A DNA stretch of 64,000 bases from Archangium violaceum. Lineage in GTDB: Bacteria > Myxococcota > Myxococcia > Myxococcales > Myxococcaceae. Positions within the stretch are counted from its first letter, which is position 1, and each line of letters begins with the position of its first letter. The notes under the pieces are model-generated. The model was not told the origin of the DNA and made no database searches. It was given only the letters and a program-made list of their open reading frames with translations. A program made the position numbers and the translations under genes. The DNA is taken from the NCBI RefSeq assembly GCF_016859125.1, contig NZ_CP069338.1, positions 5,953,501 through 6,017,500 on the forward strand, given 5' to 3'. Shown here in pieces: positions 9,207 through 16,682 of this stretch.

Positions 9207-10466
9207 CTAGAAGAGCTGGATGGTGTTGCTCTGGTACCCGCCGCCAACGCGCAGGTTCTGCAGATCCATCACGTCGTACCCGGCGACCGCCGGGCAGCTG
9301 GTCGCGGCGCCGATGGCGCGAACCTGACGGGAGTCCGTGATGCCGCGCGGGCGCACGACGATTCCGCTGAAGGAGACGTAGGTGCCGCGGTCATCCGGGT
9401 CGAACGCGATCTCCGCCCTGAAGCCCACCGTCAGCGTGAGCCCGTCGCCGGAGACTTCCGCCGTGACCTGCTCCGACACGGCGTTGTCGGGGGTGTTCCC
9501 GTTGATCGAGCCCTGGATGGTGTCGCTATCGGGATAGACAATGGAAGCGGAAGCGATCTGGCAATCCGCCGTGCCGGGGACGATCTCCACCGGGCGGTTG
9601 AAGGTGACGACGAGCTTGCCGTCCGCGCCCAACAGCTTGGCGCCGTCATCCACGTTGGAGCGCACCGCGTAGAGCAGGCTGTCGAGCGAGCCAACGGCCG
9701 ACAGCGACAGGCTCTGCTCGGTCTGGTTCACGCCGGCCACGATGAAGCTCTGACCCGACAGCGTCCGCCCATCCAGGGACTGGTTCAGCACCGCATGGCA
9801 GTTGTAGGTGGCGCCGTTGACGAGCTGCGCGCCCGGGATGACCGCCACGCCGTCATCACCCGAGGTGGCGCTGACGGTGGTGGTACCGGTGTTCTTCGGC
9901 GTGAGGAAGCCGGTGAAATCGCCCGAGACCCCCAGTGAGCTGCCGGCGTCATTCAGGTACTGGCAGATGACCTGGGCCTTCGCCACCGGCTGGCCATTGA
10001 AGTCCACGTTGAACCGGTAGTCCGTGGTGTAGCCCTTGGGGAACAGCCGGATGTTCCCCACGTACTGCGCGTACTCCTGGTCCTTGGCGAGCATGGGGTA
10101 CTCGAACTCACCCACGAACCGCTCGTAGCCCGGGGCCTGCGCGAAGATGGGGACGATCATCCCCTCGGGGATGCCATTGATCTGATAGCAGCCATCCGCC
10201 TCGATGGCGTTCTCCTCGGTCAGGTCGCCGCTGCCGCATGGCTCCGCGCGACGGAACTCGCCGTCGATGACCGCGTACACCTGGCTCTGGCTGTTCTTGT
10301 CGTCGTCGACGTTGTTCTTCTTCCCATCCGCCTGGAAGAAGTTGAGGCGCTGACCGGTCTGGCCATCCACGATGAAACCCACGAGCCGGCCACTGTTGGC
10401 CTCATGCTCACAGCCCGCGAGGGCGAGCAGCGAGGCCACCAGGAACTTCTGAGTCAACTCACGCAT
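9207..10466 (-). CDS. Hypothetical lipoprotein with carboxypeptidase-regulatory/Ig-like folds
   Basis: 419 residues. The start at 10466 gives MRELTQKFLVASLLALAGC, a lipoprotein signal with lipobox LALAGC. The upstream ATG at 10484 would add six residues (MCNGGF) and is less likely. The first mature segment, RLVGFIVDGQTGQRLNFFQA, resembles a carboxypeptidase-regulatory-like beta-sandwich. A later block (KLVVTFNRPVEIVPG) resembles a Big_5-type Ig-like strand pattern (residues about 285-300). No catalytic motif is visible. It is probably anchored at the outer membrane. It is 91 bases downstream of the transglutaminase lipoprotein on the same strand. I do not recognise a characterised homologue. 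Confidence 0.7.
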   Translation of the reverse strand: MRELTQKFLVASLLALAGCEHEANSGRLVGFIVDGQTGQRLNFFQADGKKNNVDDDKNSQSQVYAVIDGEFRRAEPCGSGDLTEENAIEADGCYQINGIPEGMIVPIFAQAPGYERFVGEFEYPMLAKDQEYAQYVGNIRLFPKGYTTDYRFNVDFNGQPVAKAQVICQYLNDAGSSLGVSGDFTGFLTPKNTGTTTVSATSGDDGVAVIPGAQLVNGATYNCHAVLNQSLDGRTLSGQSFIVAGVNQTEQSLSLSAVGSLDSLLYAVRSNVDDGAKLLGADGKLVVTFNRPVEIVPGTADCQIASASIVYPDSDTIQGSINGNTPDNAVSEQVTAEVSGDGLTLTVGFRAEIAFDPDDRGTYVSFSGIVVRPRGITDSRQVRAIGAATSCPAVAGYDVMDLQNLRVGGGYQSNTIQLF

Positions 10467-10557
10467 GAAACCCCCGTTACACATGCCACAAAGGCGGGGG
10501 GTTGCTTAGTCGACTTCGTGACACCTTGCCAAGGGGGGGTGTACCCCCTGACACCTC

Positions 10558-12084
10558 CTACCTCACCTCGACGACCTTCAGGCTCCCGATGAGGGGCGTG
10601 ATTTCCGCGTTTCCCTCCTGGCCCACGCCGAAGTGGGTGGCGTCCGCGACCACCTGGTTGAAGGTGGGATCCATCTGGGTCCACTCGCCCACGAAGGCCT
10701 CCACCCACTCGTGCCAGTAGAGGGCCGGCACGCCATCCTGGTTCACCATGTAGATGACGCCATCCACTCTCCGTGCGGGAATGCCGGCCGCGCGCAGCAG
10801 GGACACCGTCAGTAGCGAGTGCTCCGTGCAGTCACCCTTGCGCTGGCGCAACACGTCCGTGGCCCGGTCCGCGCTCGCCCCGTAGTCCTTCTGCAGGTTC
10901 TTCGCCACCCAGCCGACGATCGTCTTCGCCGCCGTGTAGGCGTCCTTCTCCTCGCCCACCAGCTGCTTGGACAGGTCGCGGATCTGCGGGTTGTCGCTCT
11001 CGACGATGATGGAGGACGCGAGGTTCTCACCGCCGTCGGGATCCGCGAGCGGCCGGGGCTTGAGGTTCTTCGGCTCGGGCGCTCGAGCCGACAGCGTCAC
11101 CAGCACGCGTCCGTCCGGCTGCGGCTGGTACTTCTGCCGGTAGGTGTCGCGGTGGAACTTCTCCGGCAGGTTCTCCATCACCAGCTTCACCTGGCCGGGG
11201 ATGGCCTGCGCCTCGGCCGGCAGCGGCCTGGGCAGCACGACGCGGGTGAGGCCGAACACCTCCACCACGTCCAGCCGCTTCGCCACCACTTCGGACTCGG
11301 CGCGGGCCCGCATCGTCTGCCCGTACTCCATCTCCAGCAGCCGTCCGTCCTCGGCGACGTAGGCGGTGACGGGCACCTTCTCCTTGTCCGAGACGCTGAC
11401 GGCCTTGCCGACCTTCACCTTCACCCCGCTCACCAGACGCTCCTCGGCGGGCTGCACCGTGGTGACGAGCTTGTAGGTGCCCAGGTCCGTCCCATCCAAC
11501 GCGCTGCCCGTCACGTTCGTCTGGCGCAGCAGGGCCACGCGGACCTGATCGGCGTCCTCCACCACCTCGGTGGTGGGCGGCAGGTTCACCGTCTCGTCCG
11601 CCATCCCCGGACGCTTGCGCACCACGCTCATGCCGGTGGGCGTGACGGTGCCCTCCAGCGTCTGGGTGCCGCCGTCCCCGCGCTGCTGGATGGTGAAGGC
11701 CACCAGCCTTCCGCCGGGCCGGGCCTCGTAGATGCGCTCCTCCCGATGGACGCGCTCGGACATCCGGGCACCCACCTGCGCCTTGAAGTGCAGCTCGTTG
11801 ATGCTGCGCACCCGGTCGTTACGGCCCGGGACGAGTCCCAGGTCGTTGAAGACGTAGCCCACCTTCTTGTCCACCAGGTATAGCCCCAGGTACTCGCCGC
11901 CTTGCGGACGGCGCGCCTTGAGCACGTCGGAGACGCCGGCCGGAGCCTGGGCGGGTTGCGCCTGGCTCGGGGCCTGCTGGGCCTGGGGCGCCGCGGGCGC
12001 GGGCTCCTGCTTCTTGCACTGCACGAGGGCCAGGCTCAGCAGCGCGGCGCCCAGGGGAGGAAGGGCTTTTCGGGGGAGTCGCAC
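10558..12084 (-). CDS. Transglutaminase-domain lipoprotein
   Basis: 508 residues if translation starts at the GTG at 12084. That start gives RLPRKALPPLGAALLSLALVQC, a lipoprotein signal ending in lipobox LALVQC, followed by a Pro/Ala/Gln-rich linker. The longer open frame to 12324 merely reads through the GNAT gene in another frame. The C-terminal third is a transglutaminase-like domain: QRKGDCTEHSLLTVSLLRAAG supplies the Cys, and the YWHEWVEAFVGEW stretch with MDPTFNQVVAD supplies His and Asp. This Cys-His-Asp triad is complete. The N-terminal part is beta-rich with no recognised family. Its start codon sits two bases after the GNAT stop, so the genes are translationally linked. A cell-envelope cross-linking or peptidase role is inferred. 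Confidence 0.85.
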   Translation of the reverse strand: MRLPRKALPPLGAALLSLALVQCKKQEPAPAAPQAQQAPSQAQPAQAPAGVSDVLKARRPQGGEYLGLYLVDKKVGYVFNDLGLVPGRNDRVRSINELHFKAQVGARMSERVHREERIYEARPGGRLVAFTIQQRGDGGTQTLEGTVTPTGMSVVRKRPGMADETVNLPPTTEVVEDADQVRVALLRQTNVTGSALDGTDLGTYKLVTTVQPAEERLVSGVKVKVGKAVSVSDKEKVPVTAYVAEDGRLLEMEYGQTMRARAESEVVAKRLDVVEVFGLTRVVLPRPLPAEAQAIPGQVKLVMENLPEKFHRDTYRQKYQPQPDGRVLVTLSARAPEPKNLKPRPLADPDGGENLASSIIVESDNPQIRDLSKQLVGEEKDAYTAAKTIVGWVAKNLQKDYGASADRATDVLRQRKGDCTEHSLLTVSLLRAAGIPARRVDGVIYMVNQDGVPALYWHEWVEAFVGEWTQMDPTFNQVVADATHFGVGQEGNAEITPLIGSLKVVEVR

Positions 12085-12086
12085 TC

Positions 12087-12554
12087 TTAGAGTCGCTTGG
12101 TGAGGATGATGAGGTCGTCGCCGGCCTTGTAGAACTCGCGGATGCGCGCCTCCTCCATGTACTTCATGGAGGCGTAGAAGCCGCGGGTGGGACCATAGGC
12201 CTCGGTGGCGCTCGTCTCCACGCGGATGAGCCGGCCCTGCTGGCGGCGCAGGTCCGCCTCCATGCCGGCGACCAGCGAGGCGCCCACGCCCTGTCCACGC
12301 ACCGTGGGGTCCGAGGCAATCCAATACAGATCGTACGTCCCCTCCGTCATCGGCGTGGGGCCGTAGCAGATGTAGCCCACGAGCTTGCCGTCCCGGTCCG
12401 CGACGAGAATCTTGTAGTCGCGGTTATTCGGCTGAAGCGCGAGATCGACGAGCTCGATTGCGCACTCCACCTCTTCCGGCGAGAACGTTTCGATTCGACG
12501 GATCAGGGAGGCGAGGGGCTCCCGGTCCTTTCCTTCGAGCGGTCGGATGTCCAT
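12087..12554 (-). CDS. GNAT-family N-acetyltransferase
   Basis: 155 residues from the ATG at 12554. The fold is a standard single GNAT domain: the central YDLYWIASDPTVRGQGVGASL contains the acetyl-CoA pyrophosphate-binding motif A (R-G-Q-G-V-G), and the downstream YGPTRGFYASMKYMEEARI is motif B. The acceptor substrate is unknown. The first 131 bases overlap, in another frame, the 3' end of the ATP-grasp gene, which is an unusually long overlap. The position between a D-Ala-D-Ala-ligase-like enzyme and a transglutaminase lipoprotein suggests action on an amino acid or peptide ligated by the former (inference). Confidence 0.85.
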   Translation of the reverse strand: MDIRPLEGKDREPLASLIRRIETFSPEEVECAIELVDLALQPNNRDYKILVADRDGKLVGYICYGPTPMTEGTYDLYWIASDPTVRGQGVGASLVAGMEADLRRQQGRLIRVETSATEAYGPTRGFYASMKYMEEARIREFYKAGDDLIILTKRL

Positions 12555-13548
12555 GGGTTCTCTCGAGAGCGATCTCCACCAGGCGCCTGGCCAGGGCGGA
12601 GTAGTCGATGCCGGCCGCGCGCGCGGCCTTGGCGAATCCCGCCTCGGGGTGGAGATCGCAGTTGGGGTTGATGTCGATGACGTAGGGCACGCCATCCGGG
12701 GTGACCCGGAGATCCACGCGTCCATAGTCCTGGCACTCGAGGGCGGCGAAGGCATCCATCGCCGCCTTCACGAGGCGCGCCTCCAGCGCGGGGTCCTCCA
12801 GCTGGCAGGGCCCCGAGGGAGTGTTCTGGTACTCGGGCGAGTCGGTCTCCCACTTGCCCGCGTAGGTGACGATGTTGGGCCGGTCCTCGAAGAGCTTGCC
12901 GAAGCGGATCTCCGTGAGGGGCAGCGCCCGGCGCGGGTTGTTGCCCAGCAGCGGCACGTAGATTTCCCGTCCGGGAATGAACTGCTCCACGAGGGCGGGC
13001 TGTTGGAAGGTGCGCAGCACCGCCTCCACCGTGTGGCCCAGGGCGGTCCGGTCGTGCACCACCGAGTCGTGGGTGATGCCCACGCTGGCGTCCTCGCGCG
13101 CGGGCTTGACGATGAGGGGGAAGGGCAGGTCCACCAGGGCCACGTCCTCGAGCCGGTCCACGCGCGCGAAGCCCGGCGTGGACACCCCGCGCGCCTTGAG
13201 CAGCTCCTTGGCCTTGTCCTTGTGCAGCGCCAGCGCCAGGGAGAGCGCCGGCGAGCCGGTGTAGGGCAGCCCGAGCATGTCCAGCAGGCAGGGGATGATG
13301 ATCTCCCCCCGGGCGTCCGCGGCCACGGACTCGCAGAGGTTGATGACCAGGCCGGGCTGCATCCGAGCGAGCACGTCCACGAAGTCCAGCCTGGAGCCCT
13401 CGACGGCGAGCGGCTCGGCATGGGTGTCGCCGTGGGAGAGGGCCTCGGCCAGGGACGAGGCCACGCGCATCACGTCTTCTCGCGCCTCCCGACCCGGGTC
13501 GTCCTCCAACAGCTCATGGTCTCGGTTGTACAGGATGGCGATGTGCAT
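12424..13548 (-). CDS. ATP-grasp ligase, D-alanine--D-alanine-ligase-like
   Basis: 374 residues from the ATG at 13548 (MHIAILYNRD; upstream ATGs precede non-conserved sequence). It has the D-Ala-D-Ala-ligase ATP-grasp architecture: N-terminal VINLCESVAADARGE, central PLIVKPAREDASVGI (ATP-binding Lys), ALVEQFIPGREIYVPLLG, and YVIDINPNCDLHPEAG near residue 310 with the Asn that binds Mg. It ligates a carboxylate to an amine with ATP; the substrate may be D-Ala or another amino acid. It probably is not the essential Ddl, since no peptidoglycan-cluster neighbours are present. The last roughly 43 residues are Arg/Pro-rich and overlap the GNAT gene, so the natural C-terminus may be poorly conserved. 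Confidence 0.85.
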   Translation of the reverse strand: MHIAILYNRDHELLEDDPGREAREDVMRVASSLAEALSHGDTHAEPLAVEGSRLDFVDVLARMQPGLVINLCESVAADARGEIIIPCLLDMLGLPYTGSPALSLALALHKDKAKELLKARGVSTPGFARVDRLEDVALVDLPFPLIVKPAREDASVGITHDSVVHDRTALGHTVEAVLRTFQQPALVEQFIPGREIYVPLLGNNPRRALPLTEIRFGKLFEDRPNIVTYAGKWETDSPEYQNTPSGPCQLEDPALEARLVKAAMDAFAALECQDYGRVDLRVTPDGVPYVIDINPNCDLHPEAGFAKAARAAGIDYSALARRLVEIALERTHGHPTARRKGPGAPRLPDPSNRNVLAGRGGVRNRARRSRASAE

Positions 13549-13654
13549 GCGCAGTGCGGTGGCAGGGTTAGCACGTCCCCCAAGGGGATGACAGTCCACA
13601 TATGGGCCGTTTGGCTGGCCGCCGAGCAGTTCCCGGAAGTATGAGAGGAGAACC

Positions 13655-14944
13655 ATGCGGATTCGCGACCCCATCCACGGCACCATCGATGTGAGTGGTG
13701 AGGAGAAGGCCGTCATCGACAGCCGGTACTACCAGCGGCTGCGACACGTGCGGCAGCTCGGGTTCGGCGACCTGGCCTTCCCGGGCGCCACCCATACCCG
13801 GCATGCCCACTCGCTCGGCGCCATGCACGTCGCCTCGCGGGTGTTCCACGCCGTGGCGGGCCGCTCCAGCCTGCCCGAGGACGTCCGGAAGCGCTTCAGT
13901 GCCGCGGTGCGTCTCGCCGTGTTGTGTCATGACCTGGGGCACATGCCTCTCTCCCACGCCTCGGAACGCATCGCGCCCCCGCGAGCTTCCCTCCGGCTCC
14001 CCTCCTGGTTGGACGCCGTGGCGGAGGGCGAGCAGGCGACACACGAGGACTTCACCGCGAAGCTCCTGTTGGACAGCTCACTCACCCCCATCATCGAGCA
14101 GCACTACGGACCAATGGGCATCACCCCCATGGCGGCCGTGGGGCTCATCACCGGGGCGAAGCCACCGCGGGATCCGGACTTCTCGCACGGAGGGGTGGAC
14201 TGGACGCCGTTCCTGCGCGCCATCGTGTCCGGCGAGCTGGACGCGGACCGGATGGACTACCTGGTGCGCGACTCGTTCTATACGGGAGTGAACTATGGCC
14301 GGTATGACATGGATTGGATCGTCTCCAACCTGAACCCGGCGGTGAAGGACGGGCGCGCCTACATGGCGCTGAGCCGGGCGGCGGCGTTCGCCTTCGAGGA
14401 CTTCCTCCTCAGCCGCTACCACATGTTCGTTTCCGTCTACTACCACCACACCTCGGTGAACTTCGACTACATGCTGCGGCGCTACTACGAGGAGGCGCCC
14501 GGTGAGTTCGAGATTCCCTCCGACCCCGAGGCCTTCCTCTTCTGCGACGACGTGGCGCTGTGGCACACGCTGCGGCGCTCGAAGAACCGGTGGGCCCAGC
14601 GCATCTACACGCGCAATGGCTTCAAGCTGCTGGCGCAGTTCACCGAGCGGGACGTGGGCTACGACCTGGACGTGCTGCGCAGCGCGCTGGTGACGGGAGG
14701 CTTCGAGCACTTCACGGTGGAGTCGAAGGGCGTGCTCTCCAAGTACTTCTCGGAGGGCTCGGGCCCGAGCCTCTTCATCGTCGACGTGTCCACCGGCCGG
14801 CTGACGGAGGTGGCGCGCTACACGCCGCTCTACCAGCGCTACAGCGGCGCGGTGCGGCTGTCGCGCCTGTACGTGCGGCCGGATCAAATCGAGGACGCGC
14901 GCAACATGATGGCGCGGCTGCTCGGACAGGCGGTGCGGCCATGA
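13655..14944 (+). CDS. HD-superfamily phosphohydrolase (COG1078/dGTPase-like)
   Basis: 429 residues starting MRIRDPIHGTIDVS, the hallmark N-terminus of COG1078 and SAMHD1-like HD phosphohydrolases. The metal ligands are visible: His in THTRHAHSLGAM, the HD pair in LCHDLGHMPLSHASE (about residues 90-104), and Asp in ELDADRMDYLVRDSFYTG (about 196). Members hydrolyse dNTPs or other nucleotides; the specific substrate is not predictable. The stop overlaps the start of the Nudix/MBL gene by four bases (ATGA), so the two are translationally coupled. It is transcribed divergently from the ATP-grasp gene, with a 106-base shared promoter region. Confidence 0.9.
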   Translation: MRIRDPIHGTIDVSGEEKAVIDSRYYQRLRHVRQLGFGDLAFPGATHTRHAHSLGAMHVASRVFHAVAGRSSLPEDVRKRFSAAVRLAVLCHDLGHMPLSHASERIAPPRASLRLPSWLDAVAEGEQATHEDFTAKLLLDSSLTPIIEQHYGPMGITPMAAVGLITGAKPPRDPDFSHGGVDWTPFLRAIVSGELDADRMDYLVRDSFYTGVNYGRYDMDWIVSNLNPAVKDGRAYMALSRAAAFAFEDFLLSRYHMFVSVYYHHTSVNFDYMLRRYYEEAPGEFEIPSDPEAFLFCDDVALWHTLRRSKNRWAQRIYTRNGFKLLAQFTERDVGYDLDVLRSALVTGGFEHFTVESKGVLSKYFSEGSGPSLFIVDVSTGRLTEVARYTPLYQRYSGAVRLSRLYVRPDQIEDARNMMARLLGQAVRP

Positions 14945-16455
14945 GCGAGGCGTTTCCCGGCATGCCTCCGCCGCCTCCCGTCGCGGCGACGCGGCCCGCG
15001 TCGGTGGCGGTGCCGTACCGCCGGACACCCGAGGGCGTGGAGGTCTTCTGGGTGAAGCGGGAGAAGGCGCTCGCCTTCGCTGGCGGCTTCTACGCCTTCC
15101 CCGGCGGCAAGGTGGACAAGACGGACGCGCTGGTGCCGGTGCGAGGCGCCTCGGGACAGGAGGCCGCGCTGCGGGTGGCGGCGGCGCGCGAGCTCTTCGA
15201 GGAGACCGGTCTCTTGGTGGCCGAGGGGGCCATGCGGGTGCCCGCGGACGAGGTGCGGGAGATGCGCCGCGCGCTGCTGGAGAAGCGGAGCACGTGGTCG
15301 GAGTTGCTCCAGCGGCACGGGCTGATGCTGCGGGCGGAGGACTTCCCGGACGCGGGCCGGTGGGTGACGCCGGAGTTCGCTCCCGTGCGCTTCGACACCT
15401 TCTTCTACCTGGTGGAGGCGCCGGCACACGCTCGGGCCGAGTGGTGGCCCGGTGAGCTGTCGGAGGCGGCGTGGGTGAAGCCGGCCGAGGCGCTCGCGCG
15501 CTGGGAGCAGGGGACGGCGCTGCTGCACCCGCCCGCCCTGCACGTGCTGCGGGTGATGGCGAGCTTCGACACCCCGGCGCGGGCCCTGGCGAGCCTGCGC
15601 GAGCAGCCGCACTGCCCGGACTTCATCGCGCAGCGCATCGAGTTCCAGCAGGGCGTGCGGGTGTTCCCATTGCGCACGGCCACGTTGCCTCCGGCCACGC
15701 ACACCAATGCGTATGTGCTGGGCAACGGCGAGCTGCTCCTCGTGGACCCGGGCGCGGATGACGAGGCCGAGGTGGCGCGGCTGCTGACGCTGGTGGAGGG
15801 GCTGGTGGCGGACGGGTGCGGCGTCAAGGCGGTCGTGCTGACGCACCACCATGAGGACCACGTGGGCGGGGTGCGCGCGGTGCAGGAGCGGTTGAAGGTG
15901 CCGCTGTGGTGTCACGCGCGGACGGCGGACCGTGTGGACGTACCGGCGGACCGGTTGCTGGAGGACGGCGAGGTGCTGGAGCTGGCGGGGACTCCGCCTC
16001 AGCGCTGGCGGGTGCTGTACACGCCGGGGCACGCGCGGGGCCACGTGTGTCTCGTGGACGAGCGGACGCGCGCGGCGGTGGTGGGCGACATGGTGGCGGG
16101 CGTGGGCACCATCGTCATCGACCCGCCCGAGGGGGACATGGGCGAGTATCTGAGGCAGCTCGCGCGGCTGAGGGAGCTGCCGGTGACGACGCTGCACCCG
16201 GCGCACGGGACGGCGATTCCGGACGGACCGGGGAAGCTACAGGAGTACCTGGAGCACCGGGCGGCGCGAGAGGCGCGCATCGTGGCGGCTGTACCCGCGG
16301 AGGGCGCGACGCTCCCGGAGGTGCTGGAGCGTGCGTACGCGGACACGCCGCCGTTCCTGTTTCCCGTGGCCGAGCGGAGCGCCCTGGCGGTGTTGCTGAA
16401 GCTGGTGGAGGAGGGCCGGATGCGCGAGGACTCCGGCCGTTACCTGCCGACCTGA
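14941..16455 (+). CDS. Nudix hydrolase fused to metallo-beta-lactamase-fold hydrolase
   Basis: 504 residues combining two hydrolase domains. The N-terminal half carries a Nudix box: GGKVDK near residue 55, an insertion of about 20 residues, then AARELFEETGLLV (RE at 83-84, EE at 87-88). The C-terminal half is an MBL-fold domain with LTHHHEDHVGGV (His302, His304, Asp306, His307), GHARGHVCLVDE and VVGDMVAG, plus HPAHGT and a winged-helix-like C-terminus, as in LACTB2-type endoribonuclease relatives. Each half is complete. Nudix enzymes cleave nucleoside diphosphate-linked compounds; MBL members of this type act on RNA or thioesters. The combined substrate is unknown. It is coupled to the HD phosphohydrolase upstream. 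Confidence 0.88.
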   Translation: MSEAFPGMPPPPPVAATRPASVAVPYRRTPEGVEVFWVKREKALAFAGGFYAFPGGKVDKTDALVPVRGASGQEAALRVAAARELFEETGLLVAEGAMRVPADEVREMRRALLEKRSTWSELLQRHGLMLRAEDFPDAGRWVTPEFAPVRFDTFFYLVEAPAHARAEWWPGELSEAAWVKPAEALARWEQGTALLHPPALHVLRVMASFDTPARALASLREQPHCPDFIAQRIEFQQGVRVFPLRTATLPPATHTNAYVLGNGELLLVDPGADDEAEVARLLTLVEGLVADGCGVKAVVLTHHHEDHVGGVRAVQERLKVPLWCHARTADRVDVPADRLLEDGEVLELAGTPPQRWRVLYTPGHARGHVCLVDERTRAAVVGDMVAGVGTIVIDPPEGDMGEYLRQLARLRELPVTTLHPAHGTAIPDGPGKLQEYLEHRAAREARIVAAVPAEGATLPEVLERAYADTPPFLFPVAERSALAVLLKLVEEGRMREDSGRYLPT

Positions 16456-16481
16456 ATTGATGACTTTACCGCGGCCATTTC

Positions 16482-16514
16482 CCCTCTCCCCCTGGGAGAG
16501 GGACGGGGTGAGGG
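16482..16514 (+). repeat. REP-like palindromic repeat, unit 1
   Basis: A 9-bp palindromic arm pair, CCCTCTCCC-CCT-GGGAGAGGG, followed by a tail ACGGGGTGAGGG. It forms an inverted pair with the unit at 16584-16616, and the same family recurs at 36771-36852. Confidence 0.85.
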
Positions 16515-16583
16515 TATCGGGTGAACCCGGGTTGAACCCCCTGTCCACACCGTGGGCCACGGGTTGAAGAACAGGCCCGGCTA

Positions 16584-16616
16584 CCCTCACCCCCACCCTC
16601 TCCCGGGGGGAGAGGG
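16584..16616 (-). repeat. REP-like palindromic repeat, unit 2
   Basis: Same element as the unit at 16482 but on the opposite strand: the tail CCCTCACCCCC comes first, then CCCTCTCCC-GGG-GGGAGAGGG. The two units are about 70 bases apart, tails facing inward, a BIME-like arrangement in the gap between the MBL gene and the convergent FTR1 gene. Confidence 0.85.
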
Positions 16617-16682
16617 AGCATGCCGTGCGTCGGGTGAGGCTCGATGAGACCCGGAGGAGAATCCACCCGTCAAGGGCCGGGG

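Noticed and set aside
16482-16616. Possible CRISPR-like repeat
   Set aside because: Only two inverted copies with no regular spacers; it is a palindromic REP-type element.
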